43,600 nucleotides of DNA from an uncultured Eubacteriales bacterium (GTDB lineage Bacteria; Bacillota; Clostridia; Oscillospirales; UBA644): assembly GCA_934454405.1 (NCBI GenBank), contig CAKSFN010000017.1, positions 1 to 43,600 on the forward strand, written 5' to 3'. A program made the position numbers and the translations under genes. Below, piece by piece: positions 30,078-38,016 of this stretch. Within the stretch, counting starts at the first letter, position 1, and every line of letters starts with the position of its first letter. The notes beneath the pieces are model-generated. The model was not told the DNA's origin. It searched no databases and saw only the letters and a list, made by a program, of their open reading frames with translations.

Positions 30078-31355
30078 CTAAACTCTATCCACAAAATAAA
30101 GGTCCGCGCCGTTATCTATGCGGTCAAGGGTGTAAGCGTTGTTCGAAATATCCGAACGCATCGTCCATTTTCCGTTCGTGAAATCGGGAAACGGCTGCGG
30201 AGCGCCGCCGCAGGCAATCGAATTTTCGCTCAAAGCCGTTATGCACATATATGTTGCGGCGTCATAAACGTCGATCGGCGCGTGCGCGCCCGTTCGCACG
30301 GTTTCGAGAAAAGCGGCAAAAACGAGGTGGTCTATACCGCCGTGGACGTCTTTTTCCACGCCGTCTTTCCATAAAGGATGAAGATATTCTTCTTCAAAGG
30401 ACGCGGCGTTGCCCCATTGAGGTTTCCAGTCCCACTCATTCTTTTTATGCTCCTCGCAGTCGTCGAGAAACAGGCTGTCATTATCTTCCGTATACACACC
30501 CTTTGTTCCGTGAACCTCGAAACGGCGGGAATATGCGTGAGGCAAAGTTGTGTTGAGCGTCAGCGTTACGGTCTGTCCGCCGGAACAGGTCAGCACGGTG
30601 GTCACAACATCGCCCTGCGCAAAATCGACATTCGACAGAGGATGCTCCGAACCTTTCTTTTCAACCGCATATTCGTGCAAACCGCGCGATGCGGACGCAA
30701 AAGACGAAAGCGATATAAAACGGTTGCCGTTGTTTATGTCAAGCAGTTTTGCGATAGGACCTATTTCGTGCGTCGGATAGTTCTCACCGTTGCGATGTAT
30801 GTAATTGCGCAGACGGTAATGCCTGTTTTCCTTGCCGCCGAGAATTTCTTCGCGCAGGTCGTGACAATACGCGCCGCTGCAATGCATGACATGACCGAGA
30901 ACACCTCGGCGAACCATATTAAGCGCCATCAGCTCGCGTTTGCCGTAACAACAGTTCTCCATAAACATCAGTTCTGTTCCCGTCTGTTCATATACCTGAA
31001 CAAGGCGATAGCAGTCTTCCGGCGAATATGCTCCGCCCGCTTCAAGGCCTATCGGCTTGCCGGCAAGCATCGCGGCGACGGCAACTTCGACATGGGCTTC
31101 CCACGAAACGGCGACAAAAACGGCATCGACATCCTCGCGGGAAAGAACCTCTCTGTAATCGGCGGTTTCAAACGGGCGCGGATTGCCCGCCGCTTCGATC
31201 TTATCCGCAACGGCTTTCACCCTGTCCTCAAGATGGTCGCAAACGGCGACCAAAGCGACCTCTCCTTTTTCGGCAAACTGCAAAAGCGGATTTGACACCA
31301 TTCCGCTTCCGCGCTGACCGAGCCCTATAATGCCGAGCCTGACACATTTTTTCAT
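30078..31355 (-). CDS. Gfo/Idh/MocA family oxidoreductase, GH109-like
   Basis: A 425-residue cytoplasmic protein. The N-terminal Rossmann fold has the dinucleotide loop GIIGLGQRGSGMV and an acidic/polar strand-2 end (VAVCD), then VAVSWEAHVEVAVAAMLAGKPI, typical of the family. The C-terminal alpha/beta domain has ENYPTHEIGPIAKLLDINNGNRF, close to the segment seen in GH109 glycosidases, which use tightly bound NAD+ to cleave N-acetylgalactosaminides by transient oxidation. No signal peptide. AAAGGAGAAG precedes the ATG. It lies downstream of the rubredoxin gene beyond a hairpin; no promoter of its own was recognised. GH109-like activity is a suggestion; a sugar dehydrogenase is equally possible. 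Confidence 0.88.
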   Translation of the reverse strand: MKKCVRLGIIGLGQRGSGMVSNPLLQFAEKGEVALVAVCDHLEDRVKAVADKIEAAGNPRPFETADYREVLSREDVDAVFVAVSWEAHVEVAVAAMLAGKPIGLEAGGAYSPEDCYRLVQVYEQTGTELMFMENCCYGKRELMALNMVRRGVLGHVMHCSGAYCHDLREEILGGKENRHYRLRNYIHRNGENYPTHEIGPIAKLLDINNGNRFISLSSFASASRGLHEYAVEKKGSEHPLSNVDFAQGDVVTTVLTCSGGQTVTLTLNTTLPHAYSRRFEVHGTKGVYTEDNDSLFLDDCEEHKKNEWDWKPQWGNAASFEEEYLHPLWKDGVEKDVHGGIDHLVFAAFLETVRTGAHAPIDVYDAATYMCITALSENSIACGGAPQPFPDFTNGKWTMRSDISNNAYTLDRIDNGADLYFVDRV

Positions 31356-31400
31356 AGCAAAAACTTCTCCTTTGCGCGTTCCGGCGCCGAATGACGAAAG

Positions 31401-31435
31401 CAGGGCTGTAAAAAGTACGCTTTTTTACAGCCCTG
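31401..31435. terminator. Long hairpin after the rubredoxin gene
   Basis: CAGGGCTGTAAAAA (31401-31414) pairs perfectly with TTTTTACAGCCCTG (31422-31435). The stem is nearly the same as the hairpin of the repeat element at 22138-22175 and 43445-43482. No T-tract follows on the minus strand. Confidence 0.65.
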
Positions 31436-31442
31436 AATTTTT

Positions 31443-31595
31443 TTATTGTTCTTCGAAAGAATCTTTTCCGAGACCGCAAACGGGACATACCCAATCTTCG
31501 GGAACGTCTTCCCAAGCGGTTCCGGGAGCAACTCCGTTGTCGGGATCGCCGACTGCGGGATCGTAAACATATCCGCACGGACATACATAAGTCAT
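31443..31595 (-). CDS. Rubredoxin
   Basis: A 50-residue iron protein that transfers single electrons, here probably to the rubrerythrin and flavodiiron proteins encoded upstream in the operon. Too short for many gene finders. It starts MTYVCPCGYVYD and ends with EDWVCPVCGLGKDSFEEQ; DPDNGVAPGTAWEDVP in the middle is the classic rubredoxin loop. The second iron-binding pair is the usual Cys-x2-Cys. The first is Cys-x-Cys (CPC), one residue shorter than the standard CxxCG knuckle; I checked the codons and see no frameshift. It lies 14 bases after the BFD-like gene. Confidence 0.95.
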   Translation of the reverse strand: MTYVCPCGYVYDPAVGDPDNGVAPGTAWEDVPEDWVCPVCGLGKDSFEEQ

Positions 31596-31609
31596 ATCAA
31601 AACATCCTT

Positions 31610-31804
31610 TCAGCGGCTCATTATCTGAGAGATAACGTCCATAATTTTGTCGTGACAGCCTCCGCAGCCGGTCGAGCAGTGCGTGATCTTCTGAACATCT
31701 TCAAAAGATTTTTCGACGCTTTCAAATGTTTTTTCGTTGTGAAGAGCGTCCTCAACATCGGCGTAGGTAACTTTTTTGCACTTACAAATAAGATAGTTTT
31801 CCAT
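31610..31804 (-). CDS. BFD-like [2Fe-2S] protein
   Basis: A 64-residue protein with Cys7-x-Cys9 near the start and Cys43, Cys47 and Cys50 near the end (THCSTGCGGC), the ligand pattern of bacterioferritin-associated ferredoxin-type domains (CxC and CxxC about 35 residues later). Such small proteins shuttle electrons or control iron release. It sits 2 bases after the reverse rubrerythrin gene, so it is co-translated with it and likely serves the same oxygen/peroxide-reduction chain. The precise partner is not known. Confidence 0.88.
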   Translation of the reverse strand: MENYLICKCKKVTYADVEDALHNEKTFESVEKSFEDVQKITHCSTGCGGCHDKIMDVISQIMSR

Positions 31805-31806
31805 TA

Positions 31807-32355
31807 TTATTTACCGAAATATCTTTTCAGAAGTCCCGCGAAAGCCTTGCCGTGACGGGCTTCGTCCTTTGCCATTTCGTGAACGGTGTCGTGAATGGCA
31901 TCGAGATTATGCTGTTTTGCAAGCTTTGCAAGCTCGAATTTACCTGCGGTCGCGCCGTTTTCAGCCTCAACGCGGACAGACAGATTCTTTTCGGTCGAAT
32001 CGGAAACACATTCGCCGAGAAGCTCCGCGAATTTTGCGGCGTGTTCAGCTTCTTCAAACGCGGCGGTCTTCCAGTATTCGGCGATTTCGGGATAGCCTTC
32101 GCGAGCGGCGGCTCTGGACATAGCAAGATACATTCCGACCTCGGTGCATTCTCCGTTAAAGTTTGCGCGAAGTCCCTCGATGATTTCCGCGGGAGCGTCT
32201 TTTGCGATGCCGATAACGTGCTCGGTTGCCCAAGACATCTCGTTTTCAACTATCTCCACAAACTTTTCGCCGGGTGCTTTGCAAACGGGACATACGTCGG
32301 GTCTGGTGTCCGAAACAACGATTTCTCCGCAAACTGTGCATCTCCATTTTTTCAT
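31807..32355 (-). CDS. Reverse rubrerythrin
   Basis: A 182-residue peroxidase of the rubrerythrin family with swapped domain order. An N-terminal rubredoxin-like iron site (Cys6-x2-Cys9 and Cys22-x2-Cys25) comes first, then a diiron four-helix bundle (about 40-180) with ligands Glu69 (FNGEC), the EEAEH cluster at 101-105, Glu160, Glu165 and His168 (EMAKDEARHG). It reduces hydrogen peroxide, and in clostridia reverse rubrerythrins also give O2 reductase activity with NADH:rubredoxin oxidoreductase. It follows the flavodiiron gene by 50 bases, in one oxygen-defence operon. Confidence 0.95.
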   Translation of the reverse strand: MKKWRCTVCGEIVVSDTRPDVCPVCKAPGEKFVEIVENEMSWATEHVIGIAKDAPAEIIEGLRANFNGECTEVGMYLAMSRAAAREGYPEIAEYWKTAAFEEAEHAAKFAELLGECVSDSTEKNLSVRVEAENGATAGKFELAKLAKQHNLDAIHDTVHEMAKDEARHGKAFAGLLKRYFGK

Positions 32356-32405
32356 GATAAATTCCTCCGTTTTTGATTGATTTTTTGTGATATATATTAT
32401 TAAAA

Positions 32406-34196
32406 TTACGCTATGGGTTCAAAGTCCGCGGCGCCGTGCTTACAAAGCGGACAGATAAAATCCTCGGGAAGAACATCTCCCTCGTAAATATAACCGCAGA
32501 TTTTGCAGACGAAGCCCTTCTTTCCCTCTGTTTCGGGCTTCGGTTTTACGTTTTCGTAGTAATACGAATATGTCATGGTCTCGCGGTCACTTATAACGCG
32601 CGATTCGGTTACGGAGCAAATGAACATACCGTGAGTTCCGAGGTCAACGATCTGCTCGACTTTGAGTGAAAACGCGGCGTTGATATAGCGCGGCAGGATC
32701 GCAAGCCCGTTATCGGAGCGAACGATGTCGATGTTTTCAAACTTGTCCGCGTTTCTTCCGCTTCTGAAACCGAAGTTCTCGAAAAAGGAGAAAGGAGCGT
32801 CCGTCGAAAGACAGTTGACGTTCATTTTTCCCGTTTGTTTTATTACATGGTAGGAATAATTCTGTTTATTGATGTTGACGGCGACAAGATTTGGGCTGTC
32901 GGACACCTGTGAAACGGTGTTGACGATAAGGCCGTTGTCGCGTTTGCCGTCGTTTGAAGTTACAACGTAAAGACCGTAGCCGATACGGAAAAGCGCCGTT
33001 AAATCGTTCTTGTTCGCGCGATCCTCCGAGCGGGCGATATAATCGCGGCAAAGTTCTTCGGAAAGACGCTCGATTGCTCCGAGGCTGTCGGGATTGAGCG
33101 CGGAACGAACGGTTACCGTGTTTTCGGCGAACGTAATGTTTTTGCAGGTTTCAAGCTCTGCGCGCATAAGCTTTGCGGCAAGCGGAGCCCACGAACCGTT
33201 TTCCATCAGGGCGACGGTGCGGTTTTTGAAGCCGCGCTCCGTCAAATGATCTATAAACTGACGCATAAACGGATATATCTCGGCGTTATACGTCGTTGTT
33301 GCAAGAACAAGCTTGCCGTAGCGGAAAGCGTCAGCCACCGCTTCGGACATATCGCCGCGCGCAAGGTCGTGAACCGCTATCTTCGGGCAACCGCCTTCGC
33401 GAAGCTTTTCAACAAGCGTTTCGACCGCCCTTTTCGTGTTGCCGTAAACGGAAGTGTAAGCGACGCATATTCCCTCGCTCTCAACCGAATAAGACGACCA
33501 GATATCGTAAAGCCCTATATAATGCCCGAGGTCTTCGTTCAGAACGGGACCGTGAAGAGGACAGATAATCGAAATGTCGAGCGTCGCGGCCTTTTTGAGC
33601 AGAGCCTGAACCTGCGCGCCGTATTTGCCCACGATGCCGATATAATATCTTCTCGCCTCGTCGTCCCACGGCTCAGCCCCGTCAAGCGCGCCGAATTTGC
33701 CGAAGCCGTCGGCGGAAAAAAGGACTTTGTCAGCCGAATCGTAGGTTACCATAACCTCGGGCCAATGCACCATGGGCGCAAAAACGAATGTCAACTTATG
33801 CTTGCCGAGATCGAGCGTTTCGCCGTCCGCGACAATAACTCTTTTTTCGCAGAAATCCGCACCGAAAAAGTTTTCCATCATCGCAAACGCTTTTTTATTG
33901 GATACAACGGAAGCGTTCGGATAGGTCTTCAAGAAATTGACGATGTTTGCGGAATGGTCGGGCTCCATGTGCTGAATAACAAGATAATCCGGGCGGCGGG
34001 AACCGAGCGCGGAAGCCACGTTGTCAAGCCACTCGTGCGTAAAGTTCGCGTCCACGGTATCCATAACCGCTGTCTTGTCATCAATGATAACATAAGAGTT
34101 GTAGGACATTCCGTTCGGCACTTTATACTGCCCCTCGAAAAGATCAATACTGCGGTCGTTCACACCCACATAAATTATATCATCCGTTACTCTCAT
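32406..34196 (-). CDS. Flavodiiron protein fused to flavin reductase and rubredoxin domains
   Basis: A 596-residue O2/NO reductase from the ATG at 34196 (GAAGGGG upstream; the longer open frame to 34460 covers the promoter). Residues 1-240 are the metallo-beta-lactamase-like diiron domain with ligands His76, Glu78, Asp80, His81, His144, Asp163 and His215. The flavodoxin domain (FMN) covers about 243-385 (YTSVYGNTKRAVETL). A flavin-reductase domain covers about 398-550, and a short rubredoxin domain 562-596 (Cys564/567 and Cys582/585). The last two domains match the separate protein Hrb found beside FprA in acetogens; here they form one chain. Head of the oxygen-defence operon, with a strong promoter and a palindrome. 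Confidence 0.95.
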   Translation of the reverse strand: MRVTDDIIYVGVNDRSIDLFEGQYKVPNGMSYNSYVIIDDKTAVMDTVDANFTHEWLDNVASALGSRRPDYLVIQHMEPDHSANIVNFLKTYPNASVVSNKKAFAMMENFFGADFCEKRVIVADGETLDLGKHKLTFVFAPMVHWPEVMVTYDSADKVLFSADGFGKFGALDGAEPWDDEARRYYIGIVGKYGAQVQALLKKAATLDISIICPLHGPVLNEDLGHYIGLYDIWSSYSVESEGICVAYTSVYGNTKRAVETLVEKLREGGCPKIAVHDLARGDMSEAVADAFRYGKLVLATTTYNAEIYPFMRQFIDHLTERGFKNRTVALMENGSWAPLAAKLMRAELETCKNITFAENTVTVRSALNPDSLGAIERLSEELCRDYIARSEDRANKNDLTALFRIGYGLYVVTSNDGKRDNGLIVNTVSQVSDSPNLVAVNINKQNYSYHVIKQTGKMNVNCLSTDAPFSFFENFGFRSGRNADKFENIDIVRSDNGLAILPRYINAAFSLKVEQIVDLGTHGMFICSVTESRVISDRETMTYSYYYENVKPKPETEGKKGFVCKICGYIYEGDVLPEDFICPLCKHGAADFEPIA

Positions 34197-34227
34197 AGTC
34201 AAGCCCCTTCGCAAACATTTTAATTCA

Positions 34228-34242
34228 TACCAAATTGGTATA
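34228..34242. promoter_or_regulatory. Perfect 15-bp palindrome, candidate operator of the oxygen-defence operon
   Basis: ATACCAAATTGGTAT, a perfect 7-1-7 inverted repeat about 9-23 bases downstream of the predicted start of transcription. The 7-1-7 geometry is that of Fur/PerR-family boxes, although the sequence is not the PerR consensus. Confidence 0.6.
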
Positions 34243-34257
34243 CTTAATGTGTTATTA

Positions 34258-34286
34258 TTATAATACAAATCGCAGAATAAATCAAG
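34258..34286 (-). promoter_or_regulatory. Promoter of the oxygen-defence operon
   Basis: Minus strand TTGATT (34281-34286), 17-base spacer, perfect TATAAT (34258-34263). Confidence 0.75.
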
Positions 34287-34525
34287 TGAGTTTACAAAAT
34301 TTCCACAATATATTTTTGTTTCACTATATTCTTCCATAATTAAAAAGATATATACATATAGAAAACAAAAGCGTTTCGGTAAAAAATGAGTGTCGCAGCG
34401 GCTCCCCTTCCGCAAAAACCGAGAATAGGGAAAACCGAATATTCGGAGCTTCTTTCGCATATTATTTATTAAAATCTCTTCAATAATATATACAAGCGCC
34501 CGGATTGCGCCGAAAGAGGATCGAT
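34287..34525. other. Intergenic stretch upstream of the amidase gene
   Basis: AT-rich, no gene. It contains a 12-bp perfect palindrome CCGAATATTCGG (34435-34446). I found no consensus sigma-A promoter for the amidase; a GCATATT at 34457-34463 could be part of a sporulation-type promoter but the matching -10 is not convincing. Confidence 0.4.
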
Positions 34526-35278
34526 ATGAAGTTTTTTTTAAGCGCGAAGCTCGCGGATATAGGACGGGCTTTTTTCACGGCATTTATGTGCGCCGCGATG
34601 ATTCTGACATTCGTTGTCTGCGCGGGCAGGGAGCAGAAAAAGAAAAAACTCGGAAAAGCGGTAGCCGTGGCGGCCGTGCAAACCGAACCGCTCCCGACAA
34701 TAGTGATAGACGCGGGGCACGGCGGCGCGGACGGCGGCTGCGAAGGCTACGACGGCACCTGCGAAAAAGACTACAATCTCGCAAACGCAAAAAAGCTGCG
34801 TGTCTTTTTCGACATGGCAGGGTTCGACACAGTTATGACAAGAGACACGGACGACGATACGGACGGAGACGCGGACGCTTTTGTGAAAAAGAAAGATATT
34901 AAAAACCGCGTCGCCGTGGCGGAAAGCCTTCCGAACAGTATTCTGCTGAGCGTTCATGCAAACCTTTCAACGGCGGAACGGGATCAGGGCTTCACGGCGT
35001 TTTACGGCATCAAAAAGGAAAACTCCCGTCTGCTCGCCGAAAAGATCACGGAAGCGTGCGCGGACGCGGAGCTTTGCACTCGGATACGGGAGGTAAAAAA
35101 AGCCCCGTCAACGGTCTACATACAGCAGAACGTCGACAGGGTGAGCGTACTTATAGAGTGCGGATTTCTGTCAAACCATGAAGATCTCGCGCTTCTGAAA
35201 AACGACTTATACAGACAAAGGCTGATGTTCGCGGTGTTCAGAGGCGTGGTTGCGGCTCAAAACGAATTTGTTCAATAG
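34526..35278 (+). CDS. cwlD: N-acetylmuramoyl-L-alanine amidase, CwlD-like
   Basis: A 250-residue zinc amidase (Amidase_3) from the ATG at 34526 (AGAGGA upstream). A single N-terminal TM or uncleaved signal helix (13-33) is followed by the catalytic domain with zinc ligands His65 (DAGHGG), Glu80 (CEKDYNLA) and His144 (SVHAN), and catalytic Glu211 (ECGFLSN). It cuts the bond between MurNAc and the stem peptide. The short single-domain layout with one membrane helix is like CwlD, which makes muramic-delta-lactam in spore cortex and would suggest a spore-forming lineage. Other Amidase_3 roles cannot be excluded. The end overlaps the convergent radC gene by 7 bases. Confidence 0.85.
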   Translation: MKFFLSAKLADIGRAFFTAFMCAAMILTFVVCAGREQKKKKLGKAVAVAAVQTEPLPTIVIDAGHGGADGGCEGYDGTCEKDYNLANAKKLRVFFDMAGFDTVMTRDTDDDTDGDADAFVKKKDIKNRVAVAESLPNSILLSVHANLSTAERDQGFTAFYGIKKENSRLLAEKITEACADAELCTRIREVKKAPSTVYIQQNVDRVSVLIECGFLSNHEDLALLKNDLYRQRLMFAVFRGVVAAQNEFVQ

Positions 35279-36036
35279 ATGTCGTCCTTCGCTTCGGTTC
35301 TTCCACCGACAAAAAGGCTTTCGTATTGTTTCTTTTCATTTGACAGTTCGGGCAGCAGTCCGCTTTGATAAAACGAAACGCAATCGCCGTCAAAATCGAA
35401 GATCAGGTGGTCGAGAAGCAGAATATCAAGCCCTTTCAGGGTTTCGAAGATGCGGTCGGTCGTCAATCTGTCCGCAGAGGAAGGAAGCGCTATGCCGGAC
35501 GGATGATTATGTGCTATTATAACGGCGGACGCATTGTTGGCAAGCGCCGTTTCGGCAACCTTTTTAACATTGATCTGAACGGAATTGAAGTTTCCCTCGT
35601 AAAGAACCGAGGTGTTCAATACCCGAAGAGAGCTGTCCAGACAAAGCATAACGGAGCGTTCCTCCGTTCTTTCCGCGAAATATGAACCGAGCAACCGCCC
35701 GACTTCGTTTATATCCTTCAAAAACCGAACATCGCGGACGCGGCTTTGAAGCACGGCGCGCCAAATGTCGGGGTACGTTTTCAAAAGGATGGCGGCGTTG
35801 CGCGTCATACCCGGCACGGAGCAAAGCGAATCGATCTTTGCGGAAAAGACGCCGTCAAGAGAGCCGAATGTATCCAGCAGGCGGTGCGCAACGGGGTTCG
35901 TGTCGCGGTAAGGGATCGCGTGAAAAAGAACAAGCTCGAGAAGCTCGTGATCCTTAAAAGATTCGGAACCCGATTTTTCGTATTTATCGCGAACACGCTG
36001 TCTGTGACCGGAATGAACCGATTTGTCCTTTTTCAT
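35272..36036 (-). CDS. radC: RadC/JAB-domain protein
   Basis: A 254-residue protein. The N-terminal helix-hairpin-helix-type region (about 20-95, LLELVLFHAIPYRDTNPVA and CSVPGMTRNAAILLK) is followed by an MPN/JAB metallo-domain (about 110-235) with the JAMM-like HNHPSG and a following Asp (LLDHLIF). It was once called a DNA repair protein; the true function of RadC is not settled, though links to DNA processing and horizontal transfer have been suggested. AAAGGAG precedes the ATG. It is tail-to-tail with the amidase gene. Confidence 0.93.
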   Translation of the reverse strand: MKKDKSVHSGHRQRVRDKYEKSGSESFKDHELLELVLFHAIPYRDTNPVAHRLLDTFGSLDGVFSAKIDSLCSVPGMTRNAAILLKTYPDIWRAVLQSRVRDVRFLKDINEVGRLLGSYFAERTEERSVMLCLDSSLRVLNTSVLYEGNFNSVQINVKKVAETALANNASAVIIAHNHPSGIALPSSADRLTTDRIFETLKGLDILLLDHLIFDFDGDCVSFYQSGLLPELSNEKKQYESLFVGGRTEAKDDIY

Positions 36037-36093
36037 CAGCAGATCTCCTTTCCTTTTTTCTAAGTTTGCGCCCGACCGAATATAAAGCCGCGA

Positions 36094-36122
36094 AACGCCG
36101 ACGGAAAAACTCTGTCGGCGTT
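36094..36122 (-). terminator. Hairpin after upp
   Basis: AACGCCGAC (36094-36102) pairs with GTCGGCGTT (36114-36122). The T-tract after it is poor, so it is a weak terminator candidate. Confidence 0.45.
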
Positions 36123-36149
36123 AAATCGGTTCGGCTGAGAAGCCTGTCT

Positions 36150-36776
36150 TTATTTCGTTCCGAAAATACGGTCGCCCGCGTCGCCGAGACCGGGGACGAT
36201 ATAACCGTGGTCGTTAAGTCTTTCGTCAAGCCCCGCGATATATATTTCAACATCGGGGTGATCCTCGTTAAGCCTCTTTATGCCCTCGGGAGCGGCAAGA
36301 AGATGAACGGATTTTATGTTTGTAACGCCCCTTTCCTTCAGGAAGCGGATAGCCGCGGAAGCGGAACCTCCCGTTGCAAGCATCGGGTCAACTATCATAA
36401 CTTCTCTTTCCGCGATATCGGACGGCATCTTACAGTAATATTCAACGGGCTCGAGCGTCTGAGGGTCTCTGTAAAGACCGATATGTCCTATTTTTGCGGA
36501 CGGAAGCAGATTAACCATACCGTCAACCATGCCGAGACCCGCGCGGAGAATGGGAACTATCGCAAGCTTTTTGCCTGCAATAACGGGAGCCGACGTTTTT
36601 TGGATAGGCGTTTCGATTTCCACCATTTTGAGGGGAAGATCGCGGGTTACTTCGTAGCACATAAGCATCGAGATCTCCGCGGCAAGCTCGCGGAACTCCT
36701 TGGAACCGGTTTCGACTTTGCGCATTATGGAAAGCTTGTGCTGGATGAGGGGGTGATTCGTAAAATGGTAGTTCAT
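36150..36776 (-). CDS. upp: Uracil phosphoribosyltransferase
   Basis: Pyrimidine salvage enzyme, 208 residues, that joins uracil and PRPP to give UMP. The family length and order of motifs are normal: an N-terminal NHPLIQHKLSIMR, the PRPP-binding loop VDPMLATGGSASAAI (residues about 128-142) and the uracil-binding end YIVPGLGDAGDR. AAGGAGAT precedes the ATG. It follows rpiB by 64 bases, and both act in ribose-phosphate/nucleotide metabolism. Confidence 0.97.
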   Translation of the reverse strand: MNYHFTNHPLIQHKLSIMRKVETGSKEFRELAAEISMLMCYEVTRDLPLKMVEIETPIQKTSAPVIAGKKLAIVPILRAGLGMVDGMVNLLPSAKIGHIGLYRDPQTLEPVEYYCKMPSDIAEREVMIVDPMLATGGSASAAIRFLKERGVTNIKSVHLLAAPEGIKRLNEDHPDVEIYIAGLDERLNDHGYIVPGLGDAGDRIFGTK

Positions 36777-36840
36777 GACAGATCTCCTTGAAATTTATAC
36801 GATTAAAATTTTTCTCAAAAAAATACCCTGCCGAAGCGGA

Positions 36841-37266
36841 TCAATCCTCGAACATATCAATTCGAAGTTGATGTTTTCCGCCCTCGAACGGGGTCGAAAG
36901 GAAAACGTCCACAAGTTCACAGGCAAGGCCGCAGCCGACGACGCGTTCGCCAAGACAAAGGACATTTGCATTATTGTGCGCTCTTGTGAATTTGGCGCTG
37001 AAATAGTCGGAGCAGGCAGCGGCTCTTATTCCCTTTTGCTTGTTTGCCGCCATACTCATACCGATACCGGTTCCGCAAACAAGGATACCGAGCTCACAGG
37101 TTCCGTCGTTGATTTTTTCGCAAAGCTTTTTTGCAAAAACGGGATAATGGCACGACTGCTCGGAATCCGTGCCGAGGTCGAGATATTCAAAACCCTTTTC
37201 TTTCAAATGAATCTTCAGCTTTTCTTTGAGAGCAAAGCCCGCATGGTCGGACGCAATGGCAATCAT
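36841..37266 (-). CDS. rpiB: Ribose-5-phosphate isomerase B
   Basis: A 141-residue enzyme that interconverts ribose-5-P and ribulose-5-P. RpiB hallmarks are present: ASDHAGFALKEKLK at the start, the catalytic Cys in GILVCGTGIGMSMAANK (about residue 64) and RAHNNANVLCLGERVVG. A related galactose-6-P isomerase subunit (LacA/LacB) is the main alternative but no lac genes are present. AAAGGAGAA precedes the ATG. Upstream of upp in the same direction, supplying ribose phosphate for PRPP. Confidence 0.93.
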   Translation of the reverse strand: MIAIASDHAGFALKEKLKIHLKEKGFEYLDLGTDSEQSCHYPVFAKKLCEKINDGTCELGILVCGTGIGMSMAANKQKGIRAAACSDYFSAKFTRAHNNANVLCLGERVVGCGLACELVDVFLSTPFEGGKHQLRIDMFED

Positions 37267-37326
37267 GTTATTTTCTCCTTTACCTCATTGAATTATCTTT
37301 ATTCCGCAAAAGCGGATATATTCGGT

Positions 37327-38016
37327 TTATTTTGCGGCGTTTTCGCGTTCGAGACGCTCTCGTTCCGCCTGCGGCACGCGAAGATACACGGGCGCAAGCG
37401 ACGCGCCGTCGCATTTTTTGCCGTCTTCGCGAAGCGCAAGCTCAGCCACGGCAGACGCTTTTATATATCGAAAGATCCCGGGCGCGGCTTTGATGTTTTT
37501 CCGTTCCCGTTCGGTGCAAAGACGGACAAAAAGTTCCGCGCCGTCGCCCACGGCAACAACTTCTTCGTCGGAGGGCAAAGACGCAAGCAGCTCGTCAACG
37601 GACGACTGCCTGTCCTCGCAGATGCGTCTTCCGTTTTTGAAAACGGCGTTGTAAAAGCTTTTTCTGCGCGCGTCCATAACGGCGACGACCGTCCCCGCAA
37701 AAAGCGACGCGTTTTCCGCGGCGGCAGCAAGAGAGGACGCCGCAAAGCACGGAATATTTCTCTCAAAAGCCAACCCCTTTGCGCAGGCGACGCCGATTTT
37801 AACGCCTGTAAAAGAACCGGGACCCGCCGTTACGGCGATAAGGTCGATATCCGATATTGACTTTTCGGACTGTCCGAGAACTTTTTTTATATTGGCAAGC
37901 AGCGTGACGGAATGGGTCAACGCCGTGTTTACAAACGCTTCCGAAAGAACCTTTCCGTCCTCGCATACGCACGCGGAGCATGAAACGGACGAAGCGTCAA
38001 ATGCAAGAATTGTCAT
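37327..38016 (-). CDS. tsaB: tRNA threonylcarbamoyladenosine biosynthesis protein TsaB
   Basis: A 229-residue ASKHA-fold protein that scaffolds TsaD in making t6A37 of ANN-reading tRNAs. The start MTILAFDASSVSCSACVC is typical, as is VTAGPGSFTGVKIGVACAKGLA (about 61-82). Its start overlaps the tsaE stop (ATGA). tsaB and tsaE are together; tsaD and tsaC are not in the window. Confidence 0.96.
   Translation of the reverse strand: MTILAFDASSVSCSACVCEDGKVLSEAFVNTALTHSVTLLANIKKVLGQSEKSISDIDLIAVTAGPGSFTGVKIGVACAKGLAFERNIPCFAASSLAAAAENASLFAGTVVAVMDARRKSFYNAVFKNGRRICEDRQSSVDELLASLPSDEEVVAVGDGAELFVRLCTERERKNIKAAPGIFRYIKASAVAELALREDGKKCDGASLAPVYLRVPQAERERLERENAAK

Noticed and set aside
34450..34525. 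Sporulation-type (sigma-E/G) promoter for the CwlD-like gene
   Set aside because: A GCATATT resembles a -35, but no matching -10 is found at the right spacing.
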